A stretch of 64,000 nucleotides of DNA from Cristatella mucedo (lineage: Eukaryota; Bryozoa; Phylactolaemata; Cristatellidae). Positions 1-11,900 of this stretch are shown here, one piece after another (within the stretch, counting starts at the first letter, position 1; each line of letters begins with the position of its first letter). The stretch is from positions 3,531,001 through 3,595,000 of the forward strand of contig WPIO01000009.1 in the NCBI GenBank assembly GCA_009760855.2. The letters run 5' to 3'. The notes under the pieces are model-generated. The model was given only the letters and a program-made list of their open reading frames with translations. It had not been told where the DNA came from and did not search any database. Made by a program: the position numbers and the translations under genes.

Positions 1-175
1 TCTAGACTGTTGGATTCCGAAAAGCGAGTGGTACGATGCTTTGCCTGATGGGGTAGTATATCTGAAAGGTAGGCTGGAGCCATAGAATGAAGAGACCTAA
101 AAGTGAGCGACAAAACCTTGAAGTCAATCCGTTGCTTGACTGGTAGCCAGTGCAGGTAGTAGAGGTTAATAGCGG
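1..175 (-). mobile_element. LINE-A 3' coding fragment
   Basis: On the minus strand this resembles the end of the LINE-A reverse transcriptase ORF that is well preserved at 35270-35450, the part reading DLHWLPV, F..LSLTF and SLAPAYLS. It is truncated by the left window edge and carries indels, so it is a dead fragment. No tail is visible here. Confidence 0.75.
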
Positions 176-3100
176 CTAATAGCTGTTAATAGCGAGCGGT
201 TTGCGATTTATATCATCATTAGAGACCTATATATCTGTGGCTTAGAAAGTATATACCCATAAGTGTTTGTTGCGATATTGGCGGAGCGTTTTTTCTAAGA
301 GCTGGTGTTTCTAAAGATGGAAGTTAAATTCTATTGCCTTGTGAGGAAATTCTCAATTTATTTGTTCATTTGTATATTTAGTTGGCATGGTGATCCTGAA
401 GGACAGCACTCTCAAGCAGCTAATCATGTACAGATTACCATCCATTCTCTCGTTTACAACACATTTTCACTGTTCATAACTTTAACTTTCCATTACACTA
501 TGTAGACTTTACATTGTAGATCACTCGACACTAACTTGAAAAGCAGCTTTTCCGAAAAGAGAACCGATCAATTAGCTTATGGTAGTTCATATTTAGCACA
601 TTTAGTCAGACAGCTATTAACACGAGTTTACACAAAAGTCATGAAAAAATTACCACTCCAAATGTTTCAGAAATGATTATGTGCTCTAGATTTGTGGCTA
701 CTCTGAAAATTGCTTTCGCGACAACCCCCAAAACTTAATGTCATACTATATATGCTTTCGTTATTCTGTCGTTGGTAACGACGGTCAAAATCCAGTATAT
801 TCCGGTGATAGGGATAGCCTTGCACTATTGAGTAATCTCCCATATATTGCTTGAATTTTTGAAGATGAGAATTCCTTACATGGACTTGGAACAAAAGTCT
901 GCGTGCCCTTTTAGTAAAAGTTCTTTATGCGTGCCTGAATCGGCTGCTCACAGTTGTCGGCCTTGTGGCTTCGTGAAAAGAAGTGCGCCACTGCAGCGAG
1001 CGAGCCGCTGTTTCGAGCGCTGCTTCTGTCCTGTTGAGCTGCTTGGTGACACTCTTTATCTGTGATCCGAAAATGATGCATGCTTTGACCTTTGCCTCCG
1101 ACAGTAGTGGGAAGACATCTTGGGATGTACTTTAAAGCTGTCGACTGGTTGTCTATAGTGATGGCAAATCGCTCCGCGAGCCCTAGCTTGCTTTGTAGTA
1201 GTAGTGGCATCAGCATCTCCCTCTGATGAGGATCGGGAGCAGCCGCTCCCGTCGTTTGGTATTCTGTTTTTGCCATGTGACGTGCCAAGAAATAGAGATG
1301 AAGGGTTCTCTTAGATTCACTTAGGGTGCTACAAAGATGAATTATATTTTTTATTCCCCTCGGAGAACTGGGCCCACTGTGCCCAGTCCCTTTTGTGATA
1401 GTGCGTTTTAATGTCGTGGCTGTTCTATGGGGCAATGAAAACGAGAAAACTTGGTGAAACCACCTTGAAAGCCCATAAGGAATGACATTTATTTTTTTAA
1501 GTATAAAAAAGAATGACATTTTATTTTTAAGTATAAAGCGATCTCTCATCCTAAGTCGCCGTACTTCAAGGCAATCTGCAACATCGTTTTTATCCAAAAC
1601 TGTGAGGTGCACGGCGTGAGCCCTAGGAAAAAACTGGTATAGATTCTCGTTTTGAAGCTGCATGGCCTTAAGGCTCGTGGATGAACTGTGTCTGATAGGG
1701 GGCCATGCACTCGTGTTACACGTGATTCCTATAATCGATCAAATCGGCTCGGCCGCATTGTTGCATGAACACAGCTCATCTTGATGAGTGGAGAAGTTGG
1801 ATCACAGTTGTCGACGCAAAGTCTCGGATCTGTTACTGTCGCTCATCGTAATGTAATGCGATGCAGTGCGATATGATGTATCTCCATCTGTATCTCCACA
1901 AAGTCATGAAGACTGTGTGGATGTTAAAGAGAAAGTCAGAAGCATAGCACAGTCAGGAGAGCAGTTGAGGTAGTGAGTAGCGTGGAAGTAGCAACTCAGA
2001 ATGGCTGGAAAGGATGTGCTCTAGTAGGCAGACAAACTCAGTCATCCGACAAGTTTCATTTCCTGAGCATAGACCACAGAGCCTCACCATTGACCTTGCT
2101 AATACCAATGACTCTAATTTTTTTAAGGTCTATGTGGTTCAGAAAGTGTATCTGTATCTTTTTTCTCCTCAGCTGTATCGTGAAATTGGAGTCTGGATCT
2201 GAAATTATCTTCATCTCTGTCTGACTGGCTACTCTCTCATAAAGATGCTGATTTATCGCCGGAGGGTTGAGAATGTGGAGCTGCGGCCAGTTTGGTACTA
2301 GGGCAATGAATGAAGGAATATGTGATAATGGCGGATGCACCTGTACACTCACACGTTTATGTATGCTACGTTATAGTGCTAGGTTTGCCTAACCCTCACT
2401 TTTACGGATTGGAGTATAATGTGTTCTATCTGTTAGAAACTCATTTCCGCACCGAGCTAACAGCAAAACCGGAGAATTTTTTCAAATGTCGTTGCTTTAT
2501 TATATAAGCCAAGTTTTGGTGGGCAAATGCTATTTATATTGTACTCCAGGAGTAAATGATTGCGAAAAAAAACACTTTGTACCCAGTGAACATAATAAAT
2601 TGAAATTTGATACCTAGTGCTATTATATGATTTTGAGCGAAAATTCTCATGCGAATGTTACTGAATACAGTGGTTTCGCAATTTTTCTGTCTTACCACAT
2701 GGGGATAAAAATATCTCTTTAGCTTTTAATACAGCTAGGCTGACAGCCAAATGGTGTCAATGTACCTCACGATTGAGGAGTTTAAATACTGACTAGCTTG
2801 AAGCAGAGAGATTAGCAGTTACCGTCAAGCCAAGACTACGTGCATTATTTTATAAAAAATGTATTTGGATCGAGCCCTGAGATAACCTTACCCATATCTG
2901 GACGCTTCAAATGTACAGCAGGGCTCGATCCCGCAAACTTAGTCGTTCAATGCTAGAACCTTAACTGTAGGCCAAGCCGGTGCGGGGCATCACACACGGG
3001 CGCCGGTTGATTTGACAAATTTTTTATTGCAGACCGCTAAATTCGACCAATTTTGTATTGCTGACTGCTAACTTTTTCAAGCTTCATTTTTTGTCCAGCA

Positions 3101-3250
3101 GCTCTCCTGTGACTTAGTACGATACCACTTATCAGTTATCGCGATTGTTCAGCCTCGGTGCGTATCCTTTACGTTTAAATGGCTCGTTTAAACCGATGAT
3201 GACGCCAGCTAACGAGCCCATCTAGCATGTACTACTGCTGCCTGTATCAC
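176..3250. other. Intergenic stretch with no recognised gene
   Basis: I see no convincing gene. A 250-codon open frame on the minus strand (911-1663) has no recognisable domain and runs through an imperfect duplication of an AT-rich unit at about 1481-1540, so I do not call it. About 1835-1925 matches the LINE-B tail in reverse, and about 2925-2995 looks like a diverged reverse SINE-2 head. The missing C-lobe exons of the pseudokinase could lie here, but I did not find the expected motifs. Confidence 0.5.
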
Positions 3251-3471
3251 ATCCCGATCAAAGCTCCTCAAACTTCGGGCAAAATGCGCTCTCCTTTGTT
3301 TACGTTCGCGCCCGCCCCGAGCCGTTGGACGTGCCGTGCGGCTCGAGGAACTGCGAGCACGCACGCACGCGCTGCCAATCCAGGTGGGCAGCAGGCACGC
3401 CTACACATCTGACTGACAGTACTGGCTGGCTGCGACCGTTGCCTCTTCTGCCGTCGCCGCCGCTCACTTAC

Positions 3472-3748
3472 CAGGTGCGCGGCCAGCACGCCGAAGCTCC
3501 ACATGTCCGACGTGCCCTCGCTGCTCTGCAGGTCGAAGTCGCTGTTAGCCCAGTCCAGTATCTCCGGGGCCGTAAACGGGTGCTCGAGTTGTCTCTGCCC
3601 GTGCCTGCCGCCCATGCTCTCCTTGCAGCTGCTGCGTCTGCTCGTCGTCGCGGCTTTCCCGCCAAAGTAAAGCGTTCTGAACTCGAGCAGCCCACCGACT
3701 TTTACTTGGTCGAAGCCAGTGACGAGGACGTTGGCCGGATGGAGCACC
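3472..3748 (-). CDS. Pseudokinase exon 3 (catalytic loop to helix F)
   Basis: The acceptor attgacag supplies the single base that completes Gly200. The donor is CTG|gtaagt at 3471. It holds HPANVLV, VKVGGL, APEIL and SDMWSFG. A nearby TAG acceptor (just before GGGGTC) would break the frame, so I chose the one that keeps it. Confidence 0.7.
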
Positions 3749-4072
3749 CTGTCAATGACCCCCTACGCTAAGCTCGCTCGTGGCAATCGCCGCCACATTT
3801 ATCGAACATCCTGGCATTAGGCTCGCCGAACGAGAGAGAGGTGGAAAGAGAGACAGAGAGACAGAGAGAGACAGACAGACAGACAGAGACAGACAGAGAG
3901 GGAGAGAGAGACCGAGAGAGAGACAGAGACAGACAGACAGAGAAACAGAAACAGAGACAGAGAGAGCGAGAGAGAGGCACAGAGAGAGATAGACAAAGAG
4001 AGAGAAAGAGACAGATAGAGATAGACTTGGAGCCTGAGAGACAGATATAGAAACAGAGAAATAAATAGACAT

Positions 4073-4103
<31 letters not shown>

Positions 4104-5127
4104 TAGAGAGACAAAGAGACACGGGTAGAGAGAGAGAGAAAGAGACAGATAGAGATAGACTTGGAGCCTGAGAGACAGATATAGAGACAGAGAGATAAAT
4201 AGACACAGAGAGAGAGACAGACAGACAGACAGATAGAGAGACAGAGAGACACGGGTAGAGAGAGAGAGAGACAGATAGAGAGACGAAGAGAAAGAGAGAG
4301 AAAGTTGCCGGCTGAGCGAGGTCAAGCTGCTCACCCGAGGTAGTATTTGTAAAAGTGAAGGTACCGCAGCCCACAAGCAATCTGCCTCATGATCTCATCA
4401 GGGTAGACTTCCTTCCCGTTCTTCAGAAAGGAGACCAGATTTCCGTACGTTTCTGTCTCTCGCACGCAGTACACCTAAATTCAATAGAGAGATCTGTAAA
4501 CCGAGCAGCCCGACGCTGTCTCCGCAGTTGGCTCAGTTCGGATGGAGTCGGGACACCCTTAGAAAACCAAGGATCTGAGAGCTCCACGGAGCAAGAGCGG
4601 CTGAAACATTTGACTGGCGCTTCGTGTCTCTGGCAGCTTCCCGCAAATGGATGCAAATGCTTGCATACCATTGCGCTCTGGGCGTCGTGTCCTGCGCAGT
4701 AGAAAGTGGCTAAGCTTTCGTGGCTGAGTTCCCTTAAGGTTGCCTCAATCTCGCCAAAATTAGCGGTCTGCACGCAACAGTTGCATGCCGGCGGCCAGAC
4801 ATCAACGGCGACCTCCGTTCTGTTGGTGCTGTTCGCCGGATAAACGGTTCGATGAGTGGTTGGATCTTTGTAGAGATTTAAGCTATCGTCCACGTTGACC
4901 TTGCGGTTCACTTTTAGAAATTCCCTTAGCTTGTGCCGGGGATTTTCATGAGGATCCAGAATGCGCGAGAAGTAGCGGTCGTATTCAGCCGTATCGCTGC
5001 CATTTGTCGGCATTTTGTTTCCCCTGTAAAGAAAGCTCGCGGCCGCCAATGACGCGTTCACACACAGCACCACAATGCAATGACGAATACCACCAGGTGG
5101 CGCAGCTTCTTTGCTAGGCGGTGCCAT
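3472..5127 (-). CDS. Type II membrane pseudokinase, 3' end missing
   Basis: Three exons give 292 continuous codons: 5127-4669 (phase 0), 4474-4335 and 3748-3472. The chosen ATG at 5127 has A at -3 and G at +4. It is followed by a Pro-rich start and a hydrophobic stretch at residues 17-34, which I read as a signal anchor. Sequons at N42, N99 and N102 fit a luminal or extracellular domain. The rest is a protein-kinase fold: beta3 motif EVAVDVW (105-111), helix C (124-136, Glu126), hinge and helix D (VREtetYGNLVSFL), helix E (RYLHFYKYY), catalytic-loop remnant LGVLHPANVLV (199-209), activation start VKVGGLLEF, APE motif APEIL (260-264) and helix F SDMWSFGVL. The Lys, HRD and DFG residues are replaced (Asp109, LGV, GLL), so catalysis is unlikely. 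The C-lobe after residue 292 is not found and probably lies left of 3472 or outside the window. The family is not identified; POMK, PKDCC and DIPK proteins share the membrane topology but not these motifs. Confidence 0.72.
3836..4311. repeat. GA/GACA microsatellite with 134-bp duplication
   Basis: Purine-rich AGAG, GACA and GATA runs fill most of the pseudokinase intron between exons 2 and 3. A unit of about 134 bp containing the non-repeat marker cttggagcctg occurs twice, at 4026 and 4160, so the array grew by segmental duplication. On the coding strand it is a very long pyrimidine tract upstream of the exon 3 acceptor. Long open frames here are low-complexity artefacts. Confidence 0.95.
4335..4474 (-). 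CDS. Pseudokinase exon 2 (hinge to helix E)
   Basis: The acceptor is aatttag and the donor is GG|gtgagc. It encodes VYCVRETETYGNL through RYLHFYKYYL. The 140 nt leave phase 2, which matches exon 3. The intron before it is 194 nt. Confidence 0.7.
4669..5127 (-). CDS. Pseudokinase exon 1 (anchor and N-lobe)
   Basis: This exon has 153 codons from the ATG to donor ATG|gtatgc, phase 0. A sequence like an acceptor (tttctttacag) occurs inside it near residue 36, so an alternative transcript starting at Met39 (MPTNG) without the anchor is possible. It carries the beta3 VAVD motif and helix C. Confidence 0.65.
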
Positions 5128-5317
5128 ATTTTTAGCTTTGCTCCTCTTTTTTACGCATCGGTCTTCTGAGAGGCAAAGCCTTACATAACGATTGCACTGG
5201 CTCAGGGAAAACAATATTGTTTGGAAGTGCTAATAGTCATCAATACGTACAATAACCATATAGTAATACTTATATAAATATGTGCGTGCGTTCAGTATAT
5301 GAAGGAGTGTATAGGTG

Positions 5318-5336
5318 TTTATAATATATATATATG

Positions 5337-5400
<64 letters not shown>

Positions 5401-5424
5401 TATATATATATATATATATATTCT
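5318..5424. repeat. TA and GA microsatellite
   Basis: Alternating (TA)n and (GA)n blocks, each appearing twice, lie upstream of the pseudokinase start. Confidence 0.95.
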
Positions 5425-5674
5425 ACAATAAGTTACAAGCCATTTTCTTAGCATTTAACTGCCGCTGACTCTTCAGTTCACAAGCCGGTCATACCAACGG
5501 CGATCAGCATGAAGAGAGTATTCAACTAAGTAAATGAGTTCACTCTTAAAATGAGGTATTGATGCAAACGTGCCCAATTGAGAATACTCAAGTGCCCACA
5601 GCGAAACGATTTACCCAGCGGCGGCGATACCGGAAAATCAACAGTAACGTAAATGGCTTAGAGAAGCTGTTAAG

Positions 5675-5762
5675 GTAAAAATAATAATAATTAATATTTA
5701 GTATAGCGCCATAAGAGAACCAATTCTCTGTCCAGGCACTGCGAACTCCTGCATGAGCAGCA
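5675..5762 (-). mobile_element. LINE-A tail remnant
   Basis: In reverse it has the family tail: an ATT-type repeat, then agcgccataagagaac..ttctctgtccaggcactg, a decayed form of the tail stem-loop. Confidence 0.6.
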
Positions 5763-5783
5763 GTAACCAAGAGTGAATGACAT

Positions 5784-5982
5784 AATAATAATAATAATAA
5801 TAACAATAAATACTATCTGTTTCAACAGACTCTTTTTGTATAGCGACAGAAGAGCCTTTACGGCTATCACCACCGCTTGCAGTGGCGATAAAGGATCGCC
5901 CACAGCAGGATTCGAACCCGCGATCTAGGGGCCGAGGTCGTGAAAGGCAACCGTCTTACCCAGTGAGCCATTACGGCTCACC
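5784..5982 (-). mobile_element. SINE-1 copy
   Basis: This is a tRNA-derived SINE read on the minus strand: head gagccgtaatggctcac, B-box-like ggttcgaatcctgc, body with the gcaagcggtggtgatagccg motif, and a (TTA)n tail at 5784-5812. The hairpin in the head is partly decayed (gcgatctagg) in this copy. Confidence 0.85.
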
Positions 5983-6780
5983 AAATATGCAAGGTGTAAA
6001 GCATAGACAAGCATACAAAGAACACAATTTTTGTCATAGACCACCATGCATAAGCACACACAAAACAAACACTCGGGGTGGCTGGCTAGTAGGAGGCCTT
6101 GCTTGTAAAATGTACTGAATAATGGAGAGTAGGCACGGAAAGCTCTCAAGGAGGAAATGACCTTCACGGGAACGCAGCTAAAGCTGGGGGAGCAGGTGCG
6201 AACTTTAGCTGAGACTTAAGACTATTTCGAGTCAACGCAGGTTGTCTCGATAGCGACTTCAAGACTTCCCGGGCATACAACTGAAGGTCCGATGACCAAA
6301 ACATTTCTATTTAGCATGAGGAACGGGGAAATGACGAGTTGAAGCCGATGGGCTGGATAATGCGAGAGCGCAATGAAGGAGATTGTATAGATATGCCGTT
6401 GCTAGTGAATGAAGTGAAATTTAAGCCGTTGCGAGGATCCTGAAGTAGATTCACAGTTTGGCAGGGCTCCAGTTAAGGTCAGAGAGAGTCGATGTGCTTT
6501 GGTAGCTTTACCGCTGACGACCAACCGGATGAGCTTCGCGAGACGCTGCGACGACGGCGCGACAGACGCTTCGGGTGTTTTGAACCAGTTTCAGACGATA
6601 AGGACAAGTACGAGAGTCCTGAACGAAAGCAATTGCATTAATCTAGTCGTTTGTCAAAAGCTCGTGAACCAGTTTGGCTGTCGTAATCTGAAGTGGTTGT
6701 CAATCAAACTGAAGACTATCGCCCGATCGATAAAAGCGCTAGGCGGATGCCACGAGCTCGTGTGAGAAGCTTGAACTGGC
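5983..6780. other. No gene recognised
   Basis: Unique-looking sequence between SINE-1 and the GC-rich 5' region of the Ser/Arg-rich gene. Short open frames only. Confidence 0.5.
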
Positions 6781-7405
6781 CATCGTGCATTGGAGCAGGA
6801 ACCTCGTGAGTGGGCGTGAGCGCTCTTACACCGAACGGCAGCCGCTATCCGCCATCACGTCGCTATTTCCATATCTCGCGGGCGGCACATTTTATTGGCG
6901 GCGCTCCATCTCATGAAACCTTACATAATAAGCAAATCATCATTTCCTGACATGCGTGAGTGCTTTTTGTTTGCATGCAACGTTTTCACTAATCGCTATT
7001 CAGTGGCGACTTTACTACTGTGCTGGGTAGTTCAACCAGCTTCTAAAAGGTTACCCCGCAGCACGAGCACCCGGAGAAAGTCACTCTCTTCGTCGGATGC
7101 ATCGCCAGCCATTGCCACTCGCTCGGCCACACCGGACCGGACCGTCACTGACGAACAACAGGCGGTGACGTCGGCGGATTTGGCTTTTACCTCCCACGCT
7201 CTCCGTTTCACCGGCAACCGCGTCGGAAGACTTTCGCAGAAGGTCGTAGACTCGGCGCCTACCGCGGCCCATGCAGCAGCAGCAGCACCGCCGCCGCGTT
7301 ACGGCAGCGCCTTCGCTGCTGCGCAGACCCAGCAGCAGTCGACCGTGAAAGTCTCGCGCGCGCGCACAGACTCGACCAACTGACCAACCCCCGCTGACGG
7401 CTCCG
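6780..7405 (+). promoter_or_regulatory. Probable promoter and 5'UTR of Ser/Arg-rich gene
   Basis: GC and CpG content rise from about 7040 toward the ATG at 7406. A TGACGTCG sequence near 7167 is one base off a CRE palindrome. A long open frame (6895-7383) stops just before the ATG and has no recognisable domain, so I treat it as leader sequence. No transcription start can be fixed by reading. Confidence 0.4.
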
Positions 7406-7646
7406 ATGTGGCAACAAGGCGGCTATGGCAACCCGGCCAATCCGTGGGGCGGCGGAGGCGGCATGGACCCGTACATGGGCTACTACGGCTACGAAGATCC
7501 GACCTACGCGGCGATGAGGCAAATGCAAGCGGCTCAGATGTACATGCAGCAGCAGCAGCAGGGCCCCACGCTCGGCGACCCGTGGAGCGAGCAGCAAGCT
7601 CAGTACGGCTACATGCACGCGGCTGCTGCCGCCGCCGCCGCGGCAG
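7406..7646 (+). CDS. Ser/Arg-rich gene exon 1
   Basis: Eighty codons plus one base. The donor GGCAG|gtgagt at 7647 is strong. Reading through the donor gives a 325-codon frame of GC-rich low-complexity sequence, which I reject as intron. Confidence 0.65.
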
Positions 7647-8847
7647 GTGAGTGGGCGCCGGCGGCTGCAGCAGCCGGAAGGCAGTGGCGTCCACCGCGGC
7701 AGCCACCGCGTCTTCGGCGAGTTCCGGCCGGCGGGGGCGCCGACTGGCGCAGCGCTCGGCTGCGCGGAGGCACACTGCTTACTGCTCGCCGGGTCTTGGG
7801 AGGGGTGTGCGACGCTTCTTCACTTCCTGATCGAGGCGCCGAACGGCGACGGCCGTTCGCGGCGGCGCGCCCGCGCGCGGCGGCGTCCTCGGCCGTCGGC
7901 GCAGCTGCTCCACCCGCGGGCGGCCGAATGCCGGCGGCGATGGTGAGCTGGCTAGCTTGGAGAGCTCTTTTCCGGCTGCCGGCAGCGCCGCCGCGTCTGC
8001 CTCAGCTGGCGCAGGTCTACGGCGACGGGCGGTTGCGAAAGCGCCAGCAGCTACGCTGGGAGCGGGCTGAGTACGCTGAGTACGCTGGGAGCGGGTGGAG
8101 TGGCTTGCCGCTCGAATTGGCTCTGCCAAGGACAGGCGAGCCAGGGCGCGTGTCTTTGCGAGAATGGCCTCCCTCTGAGAACGTCATCCCTCCGCTTAGC
8201 GCTGAGCATTCTGCGGGCGCGAAGGCAAGCTGCACGAAACGGGCGCGTCTTCTGCGGAGACGTAAAAGATACGAGATCGTCACGGGTAGAGGCCTTGGGC
8301 GGAAGCGAGCTCCAGACTTCTATTGCAAGCGAAGCGGAGGCTCGATCGTCGCCAATTTTAGCGTCTATCTATTGAGCCCCTAAGCTTACTCGCTAAGCCC
8401 TGGATCGATACCAGAGCCACAGAGCGACTCTGGGGCCTGGTCGGGGCGGTTCGCATTCGGCGAGCGGACTCGGCGTGTTTCTCTCTTAATGACTTTACCG
8501 CTTCTTTTAACTAGTTGCCAGTATATATACAGAAAGGCTACTAGCTCGCGTTGGTGACCGGCGTTCGCGGTCAGTGCAAAGTAGGTTTCAAGAGAAGTGA
8601 ATCATCTTTTAGAGTGACGCTGTATTTTTTTAATTTTAAAAAAGTAAATTTATTTTTATTGAAAATACAGTATATCTCTATATATGTGCGTGTTTGTGTG
8701 TGTGCGTGCGTGTGTGTGTGTGTGTGTGCGTGCGTGCGTGCGTTCGCGTGCGTGCGTATGCGTGCGTGCGTGTGTGTGCATGCACGTGCATGCGTGTGCG
8801 TGCGTGCGCGCGCGCGTATGTGCGCGCGCGTATGTGTGCACATGCGC

Positions 8848-8908
<61 letters not shown>

Positions 8909-11900
8909 CTGCAAAACCATTTTTTGGGAGCTCCTATTCTTACGGCTGGGCGGTGGCTGGCCGGACAATAGGTCGCCCTCCATAGCGGTGGATTTCTTAA
9001 ACACCACCCTGCTGCTCACAATCGTGTCGCCTACGCATGAGCTTGGTGGAGTCAAAAAGACACTTCCGTGCAGCGTTTGTAAAGGACGGAGCTTCTTACC
9101 CACAAAAAATGCGTCGCATTTCAACAGTTAAAGTGAGTAGTTGCAGTTGCAGTAAGAGTGTGACTGGGTCAACTGTAAGGGTTAAGGACCCCTTTGGAGT
9201 AGGTTTCGACGTGTTTTCCTCGAGCCTGTGTCACAAACCTCAAGGTCGAGATTTAACCCAGTACCAAAATAGTGCATATGCCCTCAAACCAGGAGCAGCC
9301 AAATGTAGCTACGCTTCTCTCACCGGAGAGGGCCCTGCGGCTATCCATTTTAACCTTGACAGCTCCGGAGGAAAGATACTCGTTCTTCACGACCAAGGTC
9401 GTGGGTTCGAATCCTTCTGTTAAGTGATTCTTATTGCCAACTGCAAGCGGTGGTGATTAGGTTCTTCTGTCGCAATACAAACGAGGCTGTTAAATCAGCT
9501 AAGAAAAAATCCAGCGGCCGCCATTAGACGATCTCTCTCCACCGGGCGGTGGTCGCGGTATGACCAGCCTGTCGCCGCTTGGAGTATCGAGAAAATGGTA
9601 CTACAGTGTGTTAAATTTTAAGTCACTCTTGTATGCATATTTTTGGGGTCGAGCAAGCTATATTGGGTGCTTGTATTTGAAGATCTCAGCTAAAACGGTA
9701 AACTGAGACCGAGACTAGAAAGTTGGCCGTTTGCTCATCGTCACGTGACAATAAAGCTAAGCATGCTAATGTACCACATTTTTAGAAGCTCCGGCGTTGG
9801 ATCATGTTCGTTGTCTGAGAATTAATTTTGTAGCGTTCCGCACGCTGTTTGCTAGTGTTTGTCGCAGGTCTGTGCGGTGTTTTTTCTTGGACCCTGAGTG
9901 AAAATAGCTCAGCTTTGTCGAGGGATACCAGTTTTGCCTTTACTGCTAACTTGAAGACGTGCGTGGAAGCACTTCTTGGCGCTTGACAACTGAACACCGT
10001 GGGTTACTGAAGCGATGATTCTCTGGTCCTTGAACGAATCGTCAATCTTTTTATGTTCAGCTACGCGTGCGCCAATTACCTGCTCTAGCCTCAGCCATCC
10101 AGCCTACAAGCGTGAGCAAGCACGCAGCAGAGATGTCGTCTTTTCAGACGTTTATATGGTCGGTTTGCCTTCTGGCTTGCTTCCTTATAGCCCACAACTA
10201 GATTAACTCCCAGAGTGGTCATTAGAAAATTAACAGCATTTGGGAGAGAGGAAATGAACCTCCTCGATGCACCTCCGGATGAATTTAATCCTTTTCCGAT
10301 AGCTTTCATCGCCCGTTGCCTCGTGGTCTGATTCCTACATGAAGAGCTCCTAGTACACCATGTACCATAAACAGGGACTGGCACGGAATGCTTTGATAAT
10401 ATGGCCGGTCATGTCGCCCACCATGCCTTTTAATGCTACGAGGAAGGCCAGCCTTTAAAGATTCGTACGATTGGTCGTTTGTTCGACCTCGCCTCTCTGT
10501 CTAACCATCCATGCTCAGCTTTTGTCTTTGTTTAGCCTTCTACTAGTCTTGTGCAGCCTCACCAGCCTTGGTTGCGTATGCTCCGAAGACTGAAGCAGGA
10601 CAGAGGCAAGACGTGCAGTGTAAACTCGGCTTAAGCAGTCTTGAAAATCGTTACAATCTGCCCGTGGTTGCTGCAGCCAGCCGCTGGAAGCAGATTTCGC
10701 TCTCCGAGAAACTCCGAGCGCAGCTTTGAGATGGCTTTGCTAGCCCGTCGCTGTCCTACAGTTGAACGAAAGGGCTCGAACTTTCCGAGCTAGCCATAAT
10801 AATGCTGAGTTTATGCATGCAGTTCCTTTGCCTTTCTCGCTAAAACCCTTGACATAGCTTTGGCCATCATTGGTATCCGCGATCACTTAAGCTTTGCAAG
10901 CTTTCTACCATCCGAAATTTCAAGCGGTATCGATCTCCTCATCTATCTCTGTTGATTTCTTTGCCTCAGCAGCCCTAAAAAGGGGGCACCTGCCACACGT
11001 GTGTGCCATCTTGTGTAGTTCAGTTGTCTGCCTCTTGTACGCCTCATGAGCAGACAATTGTATGCGCCATGATTTGACTAGCTGGCGGCCTGCTAAATCC
11101 CCCTCCCGCTTTGCTCAGATAGCAGAGAAGAACAGTTCAAGATGATTCTACTTTAGAGCTGACATCTTATTGGAGTCGAATCTTGGCATATTAGTTTTAG
11201 CGCATGTGGTTGATGCTGCACAAGCGTGCAAGCAGTCCACTGAAGCCTGCTCTTCTTGTGCCTAGTGAGACGGATGCCTCGAGGTCACTTCCCACGAGAC
11301 CTGATATGAATTGCTCACGTTCTTCTAGCATTCGTTTCGTGCGCGTATTTTCCATTTCTGGTTGAGGCTTTCCTGCGTGTGCCCAAAGGTAGAAGCGAGT
11401 TTATGGTGTCTAATGAATGTATAGACATGTAACTGTTACCGTCGAGCACAGTCTAGACGTGTGCTTTCCATTGGCAACGTTACATTTGTACGCCACTCGG
11501 GACGTAAGCGCGAGGATAGCTGTACTTGACACAGGGTACCAGGCATGGAGAAGGTTGTTTAATGGCCGCAGCTGGTTTCGAGCCTTTCCTGAAAGTCCCG
11601 GATGGGGGAGTGCGTTGTCTTTTTGAGTATTTGTGTGAGCAGTCGCACACCCGAAGATCGAATCGATAAAAATGGCATGCATTAACAATCGGAGGAAGCC
11701 GCATGGGGGCTAACAATCGCCATGACCGATCCAGGCCCCGGGGAATCTCAAAGTGTATTTTTGAGTCCGATGTTCCCTTTCGTCGACTTCCGCCGACGTA
11801 GTCCGCTCACACGATACAGCTCACCCAACAGTGAACTCGTCCAACATACAAGTCAGTGAATGGACGCAGGAAACGATTAGGAACTGGACCGTATTCAACA

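Noticed and set aside
911-1663. 250-codon minus-strand frame
   Set aside because: No recognisable domain, runs through an imperfect AT-rich duplication, and no splice or start context supports it.
3752-4380. Long Ser/Leu/Cys-rich frames on the minus strand (166-202 codons)
   Set aside because: They are translations of the GA/GACA array in several frames at once and lie within a pseudokinase intron.
5904-5982. SINE heads considered as true tRNA genes
   Set aside because: They have a B-box but an oversized hairpin in place of an anticodon arm and recur with SINE tails.
6895-7383. 162-codon frame upstream of 7406
   Set aside because: Starts at a non-ATG codon, GC-driven, no domain; more likely leader sequence.
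7406-8383. 325-codon frame starting at the Ser/Arg-rich gene ATG
   Set aside because: After 7646 it passes a strong GTGAGT donor and becomes GC-rich low complexity; the donor joins in phase with 13784.
8551-9131. Val/Cys/Arg and Thr/His/Arg repeat ORFs
   Set aside because: Products of the TG/TGCG array open in all frames.
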